Assembly: GCA_001600695.1 (NCBI GenBank)
Contig: BCKQ01000003.1
Coordinates: forward strand, 186,001 to 250,000
DNA from: Ascoidea asiatica
Taxonomy: Eukaryota; Ascomycota; Saccharomycetes; Ascoideales; Ascoideaceae
Direction of reading: 5' to 3'
DNA length: 64,000 nucleotides
The translations under genes and the position numbers were made by a program. This document shows, piece after piece, positions 1-9,722 of this stretch; the first letter of the stretch is position 1; each line of letters starts with the position of its first letter. The notes beneath the pieces were generated by a model. That model was not told the origin of the DNA. It did no database searches and saw nothing but the letters and a program-made list of their open reading frames with translations.

Positions 1-1671
1 AATAACTCTCAAATCTCCAGAAGTTCTGCTGGAAAAACTTCAGAAAATGCCACTGGAAATTCTAATATGGGAATGATTTATCAACCATCACCTATTAGTA
101 ATATAAGCATGAACTTGGAATCTACAGGTAACCGATGGTCTATTAATTCAGACAATCTTGCAGTGAATAATACATCTAATATGGGATCAAAGCAAAAAAA
201 TATAAATGATTATTATAGCACTATAACAAATAACCAAAGAGGGCATAATACCAACCACAGTGTTACATATTCAAATTCTTCTAATATTTCAAATACTTCA
301 AATATTGCCAATTTATCCAACACTTCCAATGTATCTAATATTGCTAACCTATCAAATGTCTCTAATATTTCGAACTTATCTAATATATCTAATATGTCTA
401 CAAATGGTTCCAATGCATCAAATGTATCTACTATGGCTAATTTATCTACTAGTTCTTCTGTCCCATACCAATCAACTGCCTTAACAGGGTTTACAACTAA
501 TAATAATTATGGATATGCAAATAAAGTATCTTATGGATCAAATAGTAATGCTAACTTTGGCAATACTAAAGAAGCTGGTAACAATTTAGTCCAAGGCAAC
601 TTTAACAACAATATGGTCAACAACATTAATTTAAATAATATTGGTAACATGAATTCTACTAGTAACCTGAACAATAACAATGGTACAATATCTAATATAT
701 CAGCATTGAATAGCACTAATTATAATGGAAGTTCTATTACGGGACCTTCAAATTTGTCTTTAACCACCCTCATGAACTCAGGCAATTCTAATGGAATTAT
801 AGGATTAAACTTGACAAATAACTTAAGCAATGCGAATGGTAATATGAATAATAATTCAAATAACAATGCCACTAATGGTATGAATTTAGGAGCAGGAATG
901 AGTAATCATTCTAATTCTAGTTCAATGAGTGCAAATCAAAATTTAGGTTTTAATTATAATAATTATTCAAACCCCAATTTAGGCTCCAATTTGAATAGCA
1001 ATCTGACTAATAACTTGAACAATGTTAACACCAGTTCTTATTCGACTAAAAACATTGGAAATAATCTTAGCTCTAACCTGGGGATGACATTATCTTATAG
1101 CAATGGTAACAACAACAATAATAATAATAACAATGATTCAATGCCTAATATTCATGGAATGGATACTATAAACAGCAATGCAAATAATTTAACCAATCCA
1201 AATTCGTCTAATCTCAATAATATCAATAGTATGAGCAATATTAACAGCATGAATAATGTGAATAATAATAACAATTTTAGTAGCTTAGGCAATTCAGGTA
1301 ATATCACCGGTATCAATAATATGTCTATTATACCTAATTTTTCCAATATGTCCAATATGAACAGCATGGGCAACATAAACAACATAAATAACATGAACAT
1401 GAACAATGCTAACAATGTGAATAATGTGAACAATATGAATAGCATGCACAATATGAATCATATGAATAACATAAACAACATTAACGTAATGAGTAATTTA
1501 AATAGCATGAATCCTTTAAACAATTTTAACAGCTTGAATAATATAGGTACTTTAAATAATTCTAATATGGTAGGAATTGAAGGTGGAATAAATACTGGTA
1601 TTGGAGATACCTTAAACTTCATGAATAGTAATCGTGCCAAAAGTGTTCATGTTGATCAATTTGGGAAATAG
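1..1671 (+). CDS. Asn/Ser-rich protein, C-terminal part (5' truncated by window edge)
   Basis: The frame is open from base 1 to a TAG at 1669-1671, so the gene starts to the left of the window; the ATG at 67 is only the first Met seen. About 556 residues are present. They are almost entirely low complexity: Asn and Ser with scattered Met, Leu, Ile and Gly, including degenerate repeats of the type SN-I/L/V-SN around residues 75-125 and MNN/NINN around 390-490. Only the last dozen residues (NRAKSVHVDQFGK) look like ordinary sequence. I see no domain. Asn-rich tails of this kind are common on yeast transcription factors and RNA-binding proteins, but the defining domain would lie outside the window, so no function is proposed. 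Confidence 0.8.
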   Translation, partial: NNSQISRSSAGKTSENATGNSNMGMIYQPSPISNISMNLESTGNRWSINSDNLAVNNTSNMGSKQKNINDYYSTITNNQRGHNTNHSVTYSNSSNISNTSNIANLSNTSNVSNIANLSNVSNISNLSNISNMSTNGSNASNVSTMANLSTSSSVPYQSTALTGFTTNNNYGYANKVSYGSNSNANFGNTKEAGNNLVQGNFNNNMVNNINLNNIGNMNSTSNLNNNNGTISNISALNSTNYNGSSITGPSNLSLTTLMNSGNSNGIIGLNLTNNLSNANGNMNNNSNNNATNGMNLGAGMSNHSNSSSMSANQNLGFNYNNYSNPNLGSNLNSNLTNNLNNVNTSSYSTKNIGNNLSSNLGMTLSYSNGNNNNNNNNNDSMPNIHGMDTINSNANNLTNPNSSNLNNINSMSNINSMNNVNNNNNFSSLGNSGNITGINNMSIIPNFSNMSNMNSMGNINNINNMNMNNANNVNNVNNMNSMHNMNHMNNINNINVMSNLNSMNPLNNFNSLNNIGTLNNSNMVGIEGGINTGIGDTLNFMNSNRAKSVHVDQFGK

Positions 1672-2290
1672 CCCTTTTTCAAAAATAAATCAATCATTAT
1701 CTTCAGCATATTAACCTTTATCCTAAACAGTTTTTGTACTCTTTTTTTATTAATTTTTTCTCAACTTTTTCTTTAATTTTTTTTTTTCCTTTATTTTTAT
1801 CAATGTCATTGCTAAATTTTCTGCATTTAATGCATTTTGGACTATTTTAATTTTCTTTGACTATTTTGCTAATGAACATTCGACATTTTTTCAAAAAAAA
1901 TTTTTACTAACAACTTTAGGTTTACTTTTTGTATTTATTTTATTTGCTATTCATTTCTTTAATGCTTTCTATTTCTTCTTTTTTTTGCTATTATGCAATA
2001 GTGAGCTTAAGAATTGTTCTTATTATATGTATTATTATCACTATTATTATTAGTATAAATTAAAGGATCAATATTTTTATCTGAAAGAACATTTGCTTAT
2101 ATGAACATTAACTTTTTTAAAAACTTTTTATTTTTTAATCAATTTTCCTCTTAAAATTGGATAGGAATATTTCACATATTTCATTATTTACTTATTTATT
2201 AAATTATTCATTTATTTTCATACATATATCTTTTTTTGAATATATCCTATATAAAATAGCTAGAGACAATTTAAATTTTACTATCAAAAA
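1672..2290. other. Intergenic, convergent 3' ends
   Basis: This is the space between the stop of the Asn-rich gene and the stop of ERG24. It is T-rich on the + strand, with several T-runs and AT-rich stretches that fit yeast 3' end formation for both genes. I see no gene or structured element in it. Confidence 0.6.
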
Positions 2291-3619
2291 TTAATATACG
2301 TAGGGGATGATTTTATAAGGAACTTGTTTTTTATATAATTGCCAAGACTCACCATATTTTTTAGAGCATTTAGCCTCGTCTCTAATTTGTCTATGCAATA
2401 ATAAAGTACCAAAATAAATAACATAAAAATAAGTGAAAGGAGTATTGAAACCAGTTACAAGACACCAAGTCCAAGCAATTAACCAATCACCAAAATAATT
2501 TATATGCTGAGATAATTTCCACCAACCATCACATAATAAATATGAACCAGATTTTGTTTTTATACAATTGACTAAATTCTTATCAATTAAATTATTTTTA
2601 AAATCCGATTTTTCTTTATTTGATCTATGAAATATCAAATAACCAAGATAAAATAAAGAAATTAATAAAATTGAATTGAATTTACCCAAATGAACTTGAT
2701 TTAAAACTAAATATCTTGATTGTAAAGAATATGTAAAAGGCAACCAAGCTAAATCACCAAATATTAACATAAAACCAAAACCATCAGTTGTTATATCCAT
2801 CATTGAGATTACACCTTCTTCATTTAATACACCATCGAGAACATAAAAACCTTGAAATAAATTTAATAAAAATAAAGAATCAGAGATATAATGATAGTTA
2901 ATATATTGATAATGTAAAGAAGATAAATTAATCAATAACCATAATAATAAACCAGGTCTTAATTCACAAAATAATTTTAAATCTAAATTATTATTAAAAA
3001 ATCTTGGATTTAATTCTCTTCCAATAAACCAATCATAAATAAAATTACCAGAATTACCATTAATTGATAAAATTTTTTCATTAGTGTCAAAACCATTTTT
3101 ATAATTTAATTTCAAAAAAGAATTTAAATAAATTAAAATTGATAAAATAAAAGAAAAAATAGAAGCAATTAAAGCAAAACTTAAAAAATTTTCATAAAGA
3201 TAAATTAATTCAGGAAATTTGAAATTTGATTGAATTAATCTAATTAGTAAAATTAAAAGAAAAATTGAAGTGAATAAAATTCCATTAATTTTATAATTTA
3301 GAGATGTAGAATCTCTTAATTTTATTCCTTTTAAAATTTTACCAGGTAAAACAATTTGCAAAAAGATTAAACTTATAAACCAGGATAAATAAATTAACCA
3401 ATTTTTGAGATTGAAAACCAAATTAAACCAATTCAAATTATTAATTTGAGCTGAAATTTTATTTAACTCTAGATTAATTCCTTTAATTAAATAATTTTCA
3501 TTGACTATTAGGTAAAAAAAAATTATTAATGAAGGTAATAAAAAAGTTATAAAAATCGAACCATAAACTCCACCAAACTCATAATGAGTTGTTTTAGGAT
3601 TTAATTTAGTGAAAGCCAT
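2291..3619 (-). CDS. ERG24: Delta(14)-sterol reductase
   Basis: Ergosterol-pathway enzyme of the ER membrane that reduces the C14-C15 double bond after lanosterol 14-alpha-demethylation, using NADPH. At 442 residues it is close to the usual family length. Both ERG4/ERG24 family signatures are present: YDWFIGRELNPR in the middle, and DGWWKLSQHINYFGDW near the C-terminus. The C-terminal end (RDEAKCSKKYG, then KIIPYVY) is also typical. Several hydrophobic segments run from about residue 15 to 410. The NEEGVISMMDITTDGFGFML stretch is another family landmark and separates it from the delta-24(28) reductase ERG4. The start is the ATG at 3617-3619, and the N-terminus (KTTHYEFGGVYG) matches the family start. 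A sterol-regulatory-type site lies about 490 bp upstream. Confidence 0.95.
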   Translation of the reverse strand: MAFTKLNPKTTHYEFGGVYGSIFITFLLPSLIIFFYLIVNENYLIKGINLELNKISAQINNLNWFNLVFNLKNWLIYLSWFISLIFLQIVLPGKILKGIKLRDSTSLNYKINGILFTSIFLLILLIRLIQSNFKFPELIYLYENFLSFALIASIFSFILSILIYLNSFLKLNYKNGFDTNEKILSINGNSGNFIYDWFIGRELNPRFFNNNLDLKLFCELRPGLLLWLLINLSSLHYQYINYHYISDSLFLLNLFQGFYVLDGVLNEEGVISMMDITTDGFGFMLIFGDLAWLPFTYSLQSRYLVLNQVHLGKFNSILLISLFYLGYLIFHRSNKEKSDFKNNLIDKNLVNCIKTKSGSYLLCDGWWKLSQHINYFGDWLIAWTWCLVTGFNTPFTYFYVIYFGTLLLHRQIRDEAKCSKKYGESWQLYKKQVPYKIIPYVY

Positions 3620-4940
3620 TTGAAATAAATTTAGAATATGAATATATAAATTTGTGAATATATAATCTTAATGAGAATACAAATAATTACAATAATAAGA
3701 ATAAGAATATATAATTGTGGAGCAGTGATATGGAGGAGTGTTTTTCATTAATTCATTTTCTTTATTTCGATGAGATAATTTGAATACTAAACGCTAGTAC
3801 TTATTTTACCTTGATTTATTTACAACAATGGTTTGTCTTTAAAAGTATTTCTAGATAAAAATTGGAACTCAAATTCAGTCTCAATTGAAAATAACTTTCA
3901 GATCAATTGAGAATCCTTTATTCTAGTTGGATAAAAACTGGCCTCATTATTCATAATAACAGCTAAATAATAATAATAATAGTAATAGTAATAGTAATAA
4001 TTTTCGAATATTCGAGCAGACTCAAATCAACCAGTAAAGAAACGTTGAGGAGTTCCAGGGACTTGAAACAAAGTACGAGACACGAGCGGAAATACGAGGA
4101 AACGCTGTATACGAGCTAAAATTATTATGTAATCAGAGACCAGACTGATGGATGTTTGGGCTAAACCCAGAAATTTGGATCATGCATAGTGAGCTATGTG
4201 GACGGCTTATTTGTACAGTATGCATTAAAACCATAAAATTGGTAAATTGAAAAACATTACGTAATAAATTACGTCAGACAATAGCACCAATATAAATCCG
4301 TGCTACGGAATGCCAAATAGTGGAATTTAGGCTCTCCGTAGAAACACCCGGAAAAAAAACACGGACCAACACGGTAGCGAGCAGCGGCTGATTGTTTCGT
4401 TGCTGATTTCGTTGATTACTAGGTACTTGCTGTGCTACCTAACGTTACTACTCTAAGTACAGTGAGGCTACTGTTTATTGTAGATACTGTATCTATTATT
4501 ATATTGAGTATTTGTGTAATTATGGTTGAATTATGGTTGATTGATTGATTATATTTGATTTGACTATTGAAATAAGCTAGGTATTTGTATCTTATCTCTG
4601 GTCTATCTTAAAAAACCACAAGAAAACACTACTTGATTTATTATTTATAGAGCATCATTTTTTATTTTACTTAAAAATCATCTTTCTAGAACAATTGCTT
4701 TATCGAAATCGCTTTGCCAAAACTGCTTAATCAAATTTGCTTACTCATATTTAGGCTCTTTAAGATTGATCATAAAAAGATTTTCAATTAAATACTTTAA
4801 AATATTGAATGAACAATCTAAATTTTCTTTTTTGGTTTTTTCTAAAAACTTTTTAGTAAAACTAATATTATCAAAAAAAAATTCATTTATTGAATTTTTC
4901 TCTCAATTTATCAATACAAATATTTAAATTTTTCATAATA
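3620..4940. other. Divergent promoter region, ERG24 / Zn2Cys6 gene
   Basis: This 1.3 kb region separates two divergent genes. The part from about 4020 to 4460 is richer in GC than the surroundings. It contains TATACGA (4108-4114), several CGG/CCG triplets, and a 7-bp inverted repeat CTACGGA/TCCGTAG (4303-4309 and 4335-4341). The rest is AT-rich with no coding potential that I can see. Confidence 0.6.
4108..4114 (-). promoter_or_regulatory. Candidate sterol regulatory element (Upc2/Ecm22 type)
   Basis: Read on the ERG24 strand the bases are TCGTATA, the core bound by Upc2/Ecm22 zinc-cluster factors in ergosterol gene promoters of S. cerevisiae and C. albicans. It lies about 490 bp upstream of the ERG24 ATG in the sense orientation. 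A 7-mer can occur by chance, so the support is its position next to an ERG gene, and it is further upstream than is usual. Confidence 0.4.
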
Positions 4941-7900
4941 ATGATACATGACATAAATTCAAATTCAAATTCAAATTCAAATTCAAATTCAAATTCAAAT
5001 TCAAATTCAAATTCAAATTTAAATGCAAATCCAAATCCAAATTCTAATTCAAGCTCAAACTCCAAATTAAAATTAAAATCGAACTCAAAATCTTCTTCAA
5101 ATACAAAAAGTGAATTGAAAGTGAAATCAAATTCTAAATCAAATTCTAAATCAAAATTAAAATCAAAATCAAAAAAAGATTCTAATGATAAACTGAATCT
5201 AATTTTTGAAATTGAAAATATAACACCAAAAGTCTTTAAACAATCTATTGACACTACATCTTTCAAAAATTTAACTTTTGAAAATAATAATTTCAATTCA
5301 ACTATATTTAATAACTATAATGTAAAAAATATAGATATAGTTAATGAAAGCTATTGTAGAAATTTGGAATCTTCTCATATTAATAATCATCAAATTGATA
5401 ATAATATCAGTAATTTTAATAATATTAATAATGTCGATAGTATTGATAATAATAACTATTTGCCAATATACAATGATATAAATAATACTTTAACTTCTCA
5501 GAATTATAATCATATCACTAATAATTCAAATAAAATCAATATCAATAACAGTAATAACAGTAATCATAATAATAATTGCACCGATTATAATAACTATAAC
5601 ACCAGTATTATCAATAATAGTTCTAATATAAATAATAATAATAATAATAATAATAATTCTAATATAATTAATAATAAGAGTAATAATACTAATAACAAAA
5701 AAAAAAAGAGATCAAGAATATTGAAAGCTTGTGATTTATGTAGAAGGAAAAAAATTAAATGTAATGGCTCAGCTCCATGCTCAAATTGTATTGATTATAA
5801 TTCATTATGTACCTTTAATTATGTTCCAAAAAGGAGAATATCTAAAAAATTATTAATCAATCAATCTCAATCTCAATCTCAATCTCAATCTCAATCTCAA
5901 TCTCAATCTCAATCTCAATCTCAATCTCAATCTCAATCTCCTAATGATATCAAAAATACTGCAATTAATGATTCGCAAAAAATAGAAAATAATTTAGAGA
6001 ATCAAAAAGAAAAAAAAAAAGATATTGAAATAAAAACTAAAAGTAAAAAATTCAACCATAATTTTGAGAATAAGATTGCTAAACAAAACAGTGCTACTAA
6101 TAAAAGCAATAATGGCATTGATAATATTATTAATAATAACGGTAATAATGAAAATAATGAAAATGGTCCTAGTTCTACTAATACTAATGATAATGCTAGT
6201 TCCAATAATAATGATACCAATATATATATAAATGCCGATTGTCAATATTCAGATAATGAAAATAATTCAGATTTATACAATAGTGATTCTGACTCGTTTA
6301 ATACTGACTATTCTGACAGTAATTCAAATGATAATGACAAAATAAGTGAAGAGAATCCAAATATAATCAAAATGAATGATAGATTGAACACAATTCAGAC
6401 TTTATTGATAAATATTTCAGATAAATTGGATACCCAAAATAGCAATAATAATAATAAAAGCAAAAAAATTCATTCTAAGAAGAAAAAAATAAAAAATAAA
6501 AAACTTAAAAACTTCGATACAAATGTAACTTCGAATGAATATATAACTAACTCATCATTGTCAGATAAACCTTCTCCAGCATTTTCAACTACTAGTTCAG
6601 AAGATAAGTTTCTAATTTCCAAGAAAAAGAATATCTTAATAAATAATGTATACTTCAATTCGAAGTTTTTTTCAAACTTATATTTTAGTATTCATTCTAC
6701 CTTTTTTATTTTTAGTCCGAAATGGTTAAGTTGGATAAATTCAAAATTACCTAATAATCATATAAGTTTGAATTTATTATCAAGATCAATCACTAACTTA
6801 ATTGAAAAGGAATCAAAAGAATGGGTTGAACCAATAAATAAAAAAAAGTTAACAGCTTTACCTTCAAAATTTATCATTTCCAAATTATATACAATTTTCA
6901 AAACCATTCCTTTTCCTTTTTATATCATTGAAATTTATGAAATCGTTGATTTATTTAGTAAGTATTTCTGTGATACTAATAGTTTAAATTATAGTGAATT
7001 ATTAATTTTAAATGCAATTATTACAATGACTACTACACTAGTTTTAAATTCATTCACTAAAAATCAAATTTCTGATTATTTTGATAGAAAAGCGACTTTG
7101 GAGGATATTAGGAGGATAAAAACAAATTCATTACTGAACTCAATTTATTATTTTCATTGTATTTCTTTAGTTTCAAATGGAGTTAAATCAATCCAAGCAA
7201 TAATCTTATTGATATTACTTAATGATGACACTATTCTATCGAAAGTTAATTTTATGCTTTTATCAACAGCTTTAAGATTTGCTCAACTAATCGGACTTCA
7301 TAGAAATGATACATATGAAGGTTTATCTAAAGATGAACAGTTAAATAGAAGAAAAGTTTGGATGTTTTGTTTGAACTTAGACATTACTTATTCAATTAGA
7401 TCAGGAAGACCCCCATTAATCAATGAAAAAGATATTCAAACATGTTCAGATACAGAGTTCTCAAAGATGATATCAGAGTATTTTAAACTAAATGAGAATA
7501 TAAACTTTAATGATCCTGCTACTTCTAAATTTTATTTGACCAAGCTAATGAATATTGATGAATTTTCTTCCTCTTTATGTTTTTCTTTCCTATCGGCATC
7601 ATTTAGTGCTATTCAAGTTAAAACTTATTATAAGCTACTAAGTGCTAAATCTTTAGTTGATAAGTCATTGAATGAAATAATAGAAATCGCATCCGATTTA
7701 ACAAGAGAATTGCATAATTGGAGAAACATTCTTCCAGATTCAATCAAGCCAAAGTCATTAAAAGTTGATTTTGAAACTTATCATAATAAGAGCACTGATA
7801 AACCGACTAAAATCAGCATGATTTTGATGTTGCAGATGAAGTACTATTTTCTGTTACAGGTTATTCATTTGATAGTTGTTAGAATACGATTTACAATTTA

Positions 7901-9095
7901 CATGGCGTATAAGAATGGTAAAGAACCTATTGCTGCCAATAATAATAATAGTGACAATAAAGAAACCATTGATTGGAAAAAATATGAATCGTTGTATCCT
8001 CAATCAGATGATCCAATATTTTTCAATGGATTAGAAGCTGCTAAGGAGTTGTTACTTGTTGTGAGGTATTTTGACAAAAAAGTTTTGTTGTTTTCAAATT
8101 GGATTTTATTATATCCTGTAAATTCGTTTTTGATATTGTTTTGTGGAATAATAACTTGCCCTAATATATCATCTTTCAAAGAATCAGTTAATATTTTAAT
8201 TGACTATCATAGATCGTTTTTTGGGGCTTTAGATTTAGAATGCTGCGAGGATAAATTTAAAATAACCAGTGATGTAATGAAACAGTTGATTAATATTGCT
8301 ATAATATCTTATAAAGGTAAAACCAGTGAAGATTTTATACTAGATTTAAACGTGCTTAATTACCTAAATGAGCCATGTTATTCAGTTTCTGATATGGTTG
8401 GATCTGTAAATGATAATGTTCGTGACAGAGAGCCTGAGGCAACAACTGCGCTAACAAACGCTAACGTGGGGATATATGACAATCATAATGATAGCCATAT
8501 TACTAACGATGGCTCTAAGGATAATGCTTTTAATAATAACTTCGGCGAAACAACCATTTCAGGAATTAGTTCGAATGATAGATCTATGACAAAAATGCTT
8601 AATAAAAAAGATTTATTTTCTCAAATCTTTCAAATTGTCACCCCTAAAACTGCTTCTCAAACAACTTTCAGCCCTATAAATGTCATCAATACGAACCAAA
8701 ATCGTAGCAATGAAAATGTTATTAATAATCTTAATGTAAATTTCAATAATCATGCAAATATTCCTAACAATCTTGATTACATTAATAACTCTATTTTTTC
8801 CGATGGATATAATAATGTTACTAATGCTGCTAACTTCTCCACAGAAAATAATGAAACTCTGACCAACAATTTAACAAATATAGGAGCTTTAAATAAAATG
8901 GATAATATGGTTCCTCAAATTAATAATTCTATTGTCAATAATTCAACGGTTAATATTCCCGATTACCCAAATGACTCTGATACTATTTTCGGAACTAAGT
9001 ATGATGAAACTCATCTGAATCAACCTATGGAGAACAATTTTTTTCTTGATCAAGCAGTTAATTTTTCTTCTTTTTTTCAAACATTTGGAATGTAG
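4941..9095 (+). CDS. Zn2Cys6 (zinc cluster) transcription factor with fungal_trans domain
   Basis: A 1384-residue fungal regulator. The binuclear zinc cluster has C264-x2-C267-x6-C274-x5-C280-x2-C283-x6-C290, with the basic RRKKIK stretch inside it. A middle homology domain of the fungal_trans family spans roughly residues 640-900; visible landmarks are LLSTALRFAQLIGLHRND, then NRRKVWMFCLNLD and RSGRPPLINEKDI. Low-complexity tracts surround these: an Asn-Ser hexamer repeat at the N-terminus, Asn runs before the zinc cluster, and a (Gln-Ser) repeat of about 13 units just after it. The C-terminal 250 residues are Asn-rich. The ATG at 4941 is chosen because it is the first ATG in frame; the upstream codons contain none. 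I cannot assign it to a named orthologue or pathway. Confidence 0.9.
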   Translation: MIHDINSNSNSNSNSNSNSNSNSNSNLNANPNPNSNSSSNSKLKLKSNSKSSSNTKSELKVKSNSKSNSKSKLKSKSKKDSNDKLNLIFEIENITPKVFKQSIDTTSFKNLTFENNNFNSTIFNNYNVKNIDIVNESYCRNLESSHINNHQIDNNISNFNNINNVDSIDNNNYLPIYNDINNTLTSQNYNHITNNSNKININNSNNSNHNNNCTDYNNYNTSIINNSSNINNNNNNNNNSNIINNKSNNTNNKKKKRSRILKACDLCRRKKIKCNGSAPCSNCIDYNSLCTFNYVPKRRISKKLLINQSQSQSQSQSQSQSQSQSQSQSQSQSPNDIKNTAINDSQKIENNLENQKEKKKDIEIKTKSKKFNHNFENKIAKQNSATNKSNNGIDNIINNNGNNENNENGPSSTNTNDNASSNNNDTNIYINADCQYSDNENNSDLYNSDSDSFNTDYSDSNSNDNDKISEENPNIIKMNDRLNTIQTLLINISDKLDTQNSNNNNKSKKIHSKKKKIKNKKLKNFDTNVTSNEYITNSSLSDKPSPAFSTTSSEDKFLISKKKNILINNVYFNSKFFSNLYFSIHSTFFIFSPKWLSWINSKLPNNHISLNLLSRSITNLIEKESKEWVEPINKKKLTALPSKFIISKLYTIFKTIPFPFYIIEIYEIVDLFSKYFCDTNSLNYSELLILNAIITMTTTLVLNSFTKNQISDYFDRKATLEDIRRIKTNSLLNSIYYFHCISLVSNGVKSIQAIILLILLNDDTILSKVNFMLLSTALRFAQLIGLHRNDTYEGLSKDEQLNRRKVWMFCLNLDITYSIRSGRPPLINEKDIQTCSDTEFSKMISEYFKLNENINFNDPATSKFYLTKLMNIDEFSSSLCFSFLSASFSAIQVKTYYKLLSAKSLVDKSLNEIIEIASDLTRELHNWRNILPDSIKPKSLKVDFETYHNKSTDKPTKISMILMLQMKYYFLLQVIHLIVVRIRFTIYMAYKNGKEPIAANNNNSDNKETIDWKKYESLYPQSDDPIFFNGLEAAKELLLVVRYFDKKVLLFSNWILLYPVNSFLILFCGIITCPNISSFKESVNILIDYHRSFFGALDLECCEDKFKITSDVMKQLINIAIISYKGKTSEDFILDLNVLNYLNEPCYSVSDMVGSVNDNVRDREPEATTALTNANVGIYDNHNDSHITNDGSKDNAFNNNFGETTISGISSNDRSMTKMLNKKDLFSQIFQIVTPKTASQTTFSPINVINTNQNRSNENVINNLNVNFNNHANIPNNLDYINNSIFSDGYNNVTNAANFSTENNETLTNNLTNIGALNKMDNMVPQINNSIVNNSTVNIPDYPNDSDTIFGTKYDETHLNQPMENNFFLDQAVNFSSFFQTFGM
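4957..5016 (+). repeat. AATTCA hexanucleotide microsatellite (coding Asn-Ser)
   Basis: An almost perfect tandem run of the hexamer aattca within the first codons of the zinc-cluster gene gives alternating Asn-Ser. Because the unit is six bases, length changes keep the frame. Confidence 0.85.
5861..5940 (+). repeat. CAATCT hexanucleotide microsatellite (coding Gln-Ser)
   Basis: A perfect tandem run of caatct, about 13 units, lies 24 codons downstream of the zinc cluster and encodes (Gln-Ser)n. It lies in the linker between the DNA-binding and regulatory domains, where length changes would be tolerated. Confidence 0.9.
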
Positions 9096-9722
9096 TTTCT
9101 TATTTAGATAAGTACCTTTGACACCTTTTTTTTTTTTTCCTTTAGTGAGATTAGTTTTCAGGAACGTACGAAAAGTTTCCTTATGGGGAAATAATTATGA
9201 ATGAAAGGGTGTGAAATTTGAAATATTGAAACCTATAATAATTTATGAAACTCTTTAATAGAGAAATATTAGAAATCTATTTTACCATAACTTTTAGTTC
9301 AATGAAGGAAGTTTTAAGTTTCAGAGAATTACCTTTATTATAATAAATTTTCCGATTTGATGTTCTTTTGCTTTTCTATACAAGTTATAATGATATTTTA
9401 TTATTAAACGCTCCGTTTTATTTAAAGAGGTTAAATTTTGTGTTTTCTCATTGTTTTGTATTTTATTGCACATCAATAAGTTCAATTCATGAAAGGTATA
9501 CATTAAAACAATGGAAAATCATGCTGTGTATTTTCTAACTAGGAAAATTGACTGAATTGATTTAGTTTTATATTAAAAGGCACATCAGATTATTAAGAGA
9601 GAGAAAAAATGAATTAGTCCTATAGATATATAAGTTGGTATTTTTACGCATAATTTGAAATTAAATTAGATATCTTAATAATAATTCTTATATTACTTAA
9701 ATTATCAATTTTTGAATATTTT
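9096..9722. other. Intergenic, tandem genes
   Basis: This is AT-rich spacer between the zinc-cluster gene and the next + strand gene. A T-run at 9125-9139 could serve 3' end formation. I see no convincing gene; a 60-codon minus-strand frame at 9321-9503 has no recognisable features. Confidence 0.5.

Noticed and set aside
4890-4940. N-terminal extension of the zinc-cluster protein from TTG 4890
   Set aside because: Eukaryotic genes start at ATG; the first ATG in frame is at 4941.
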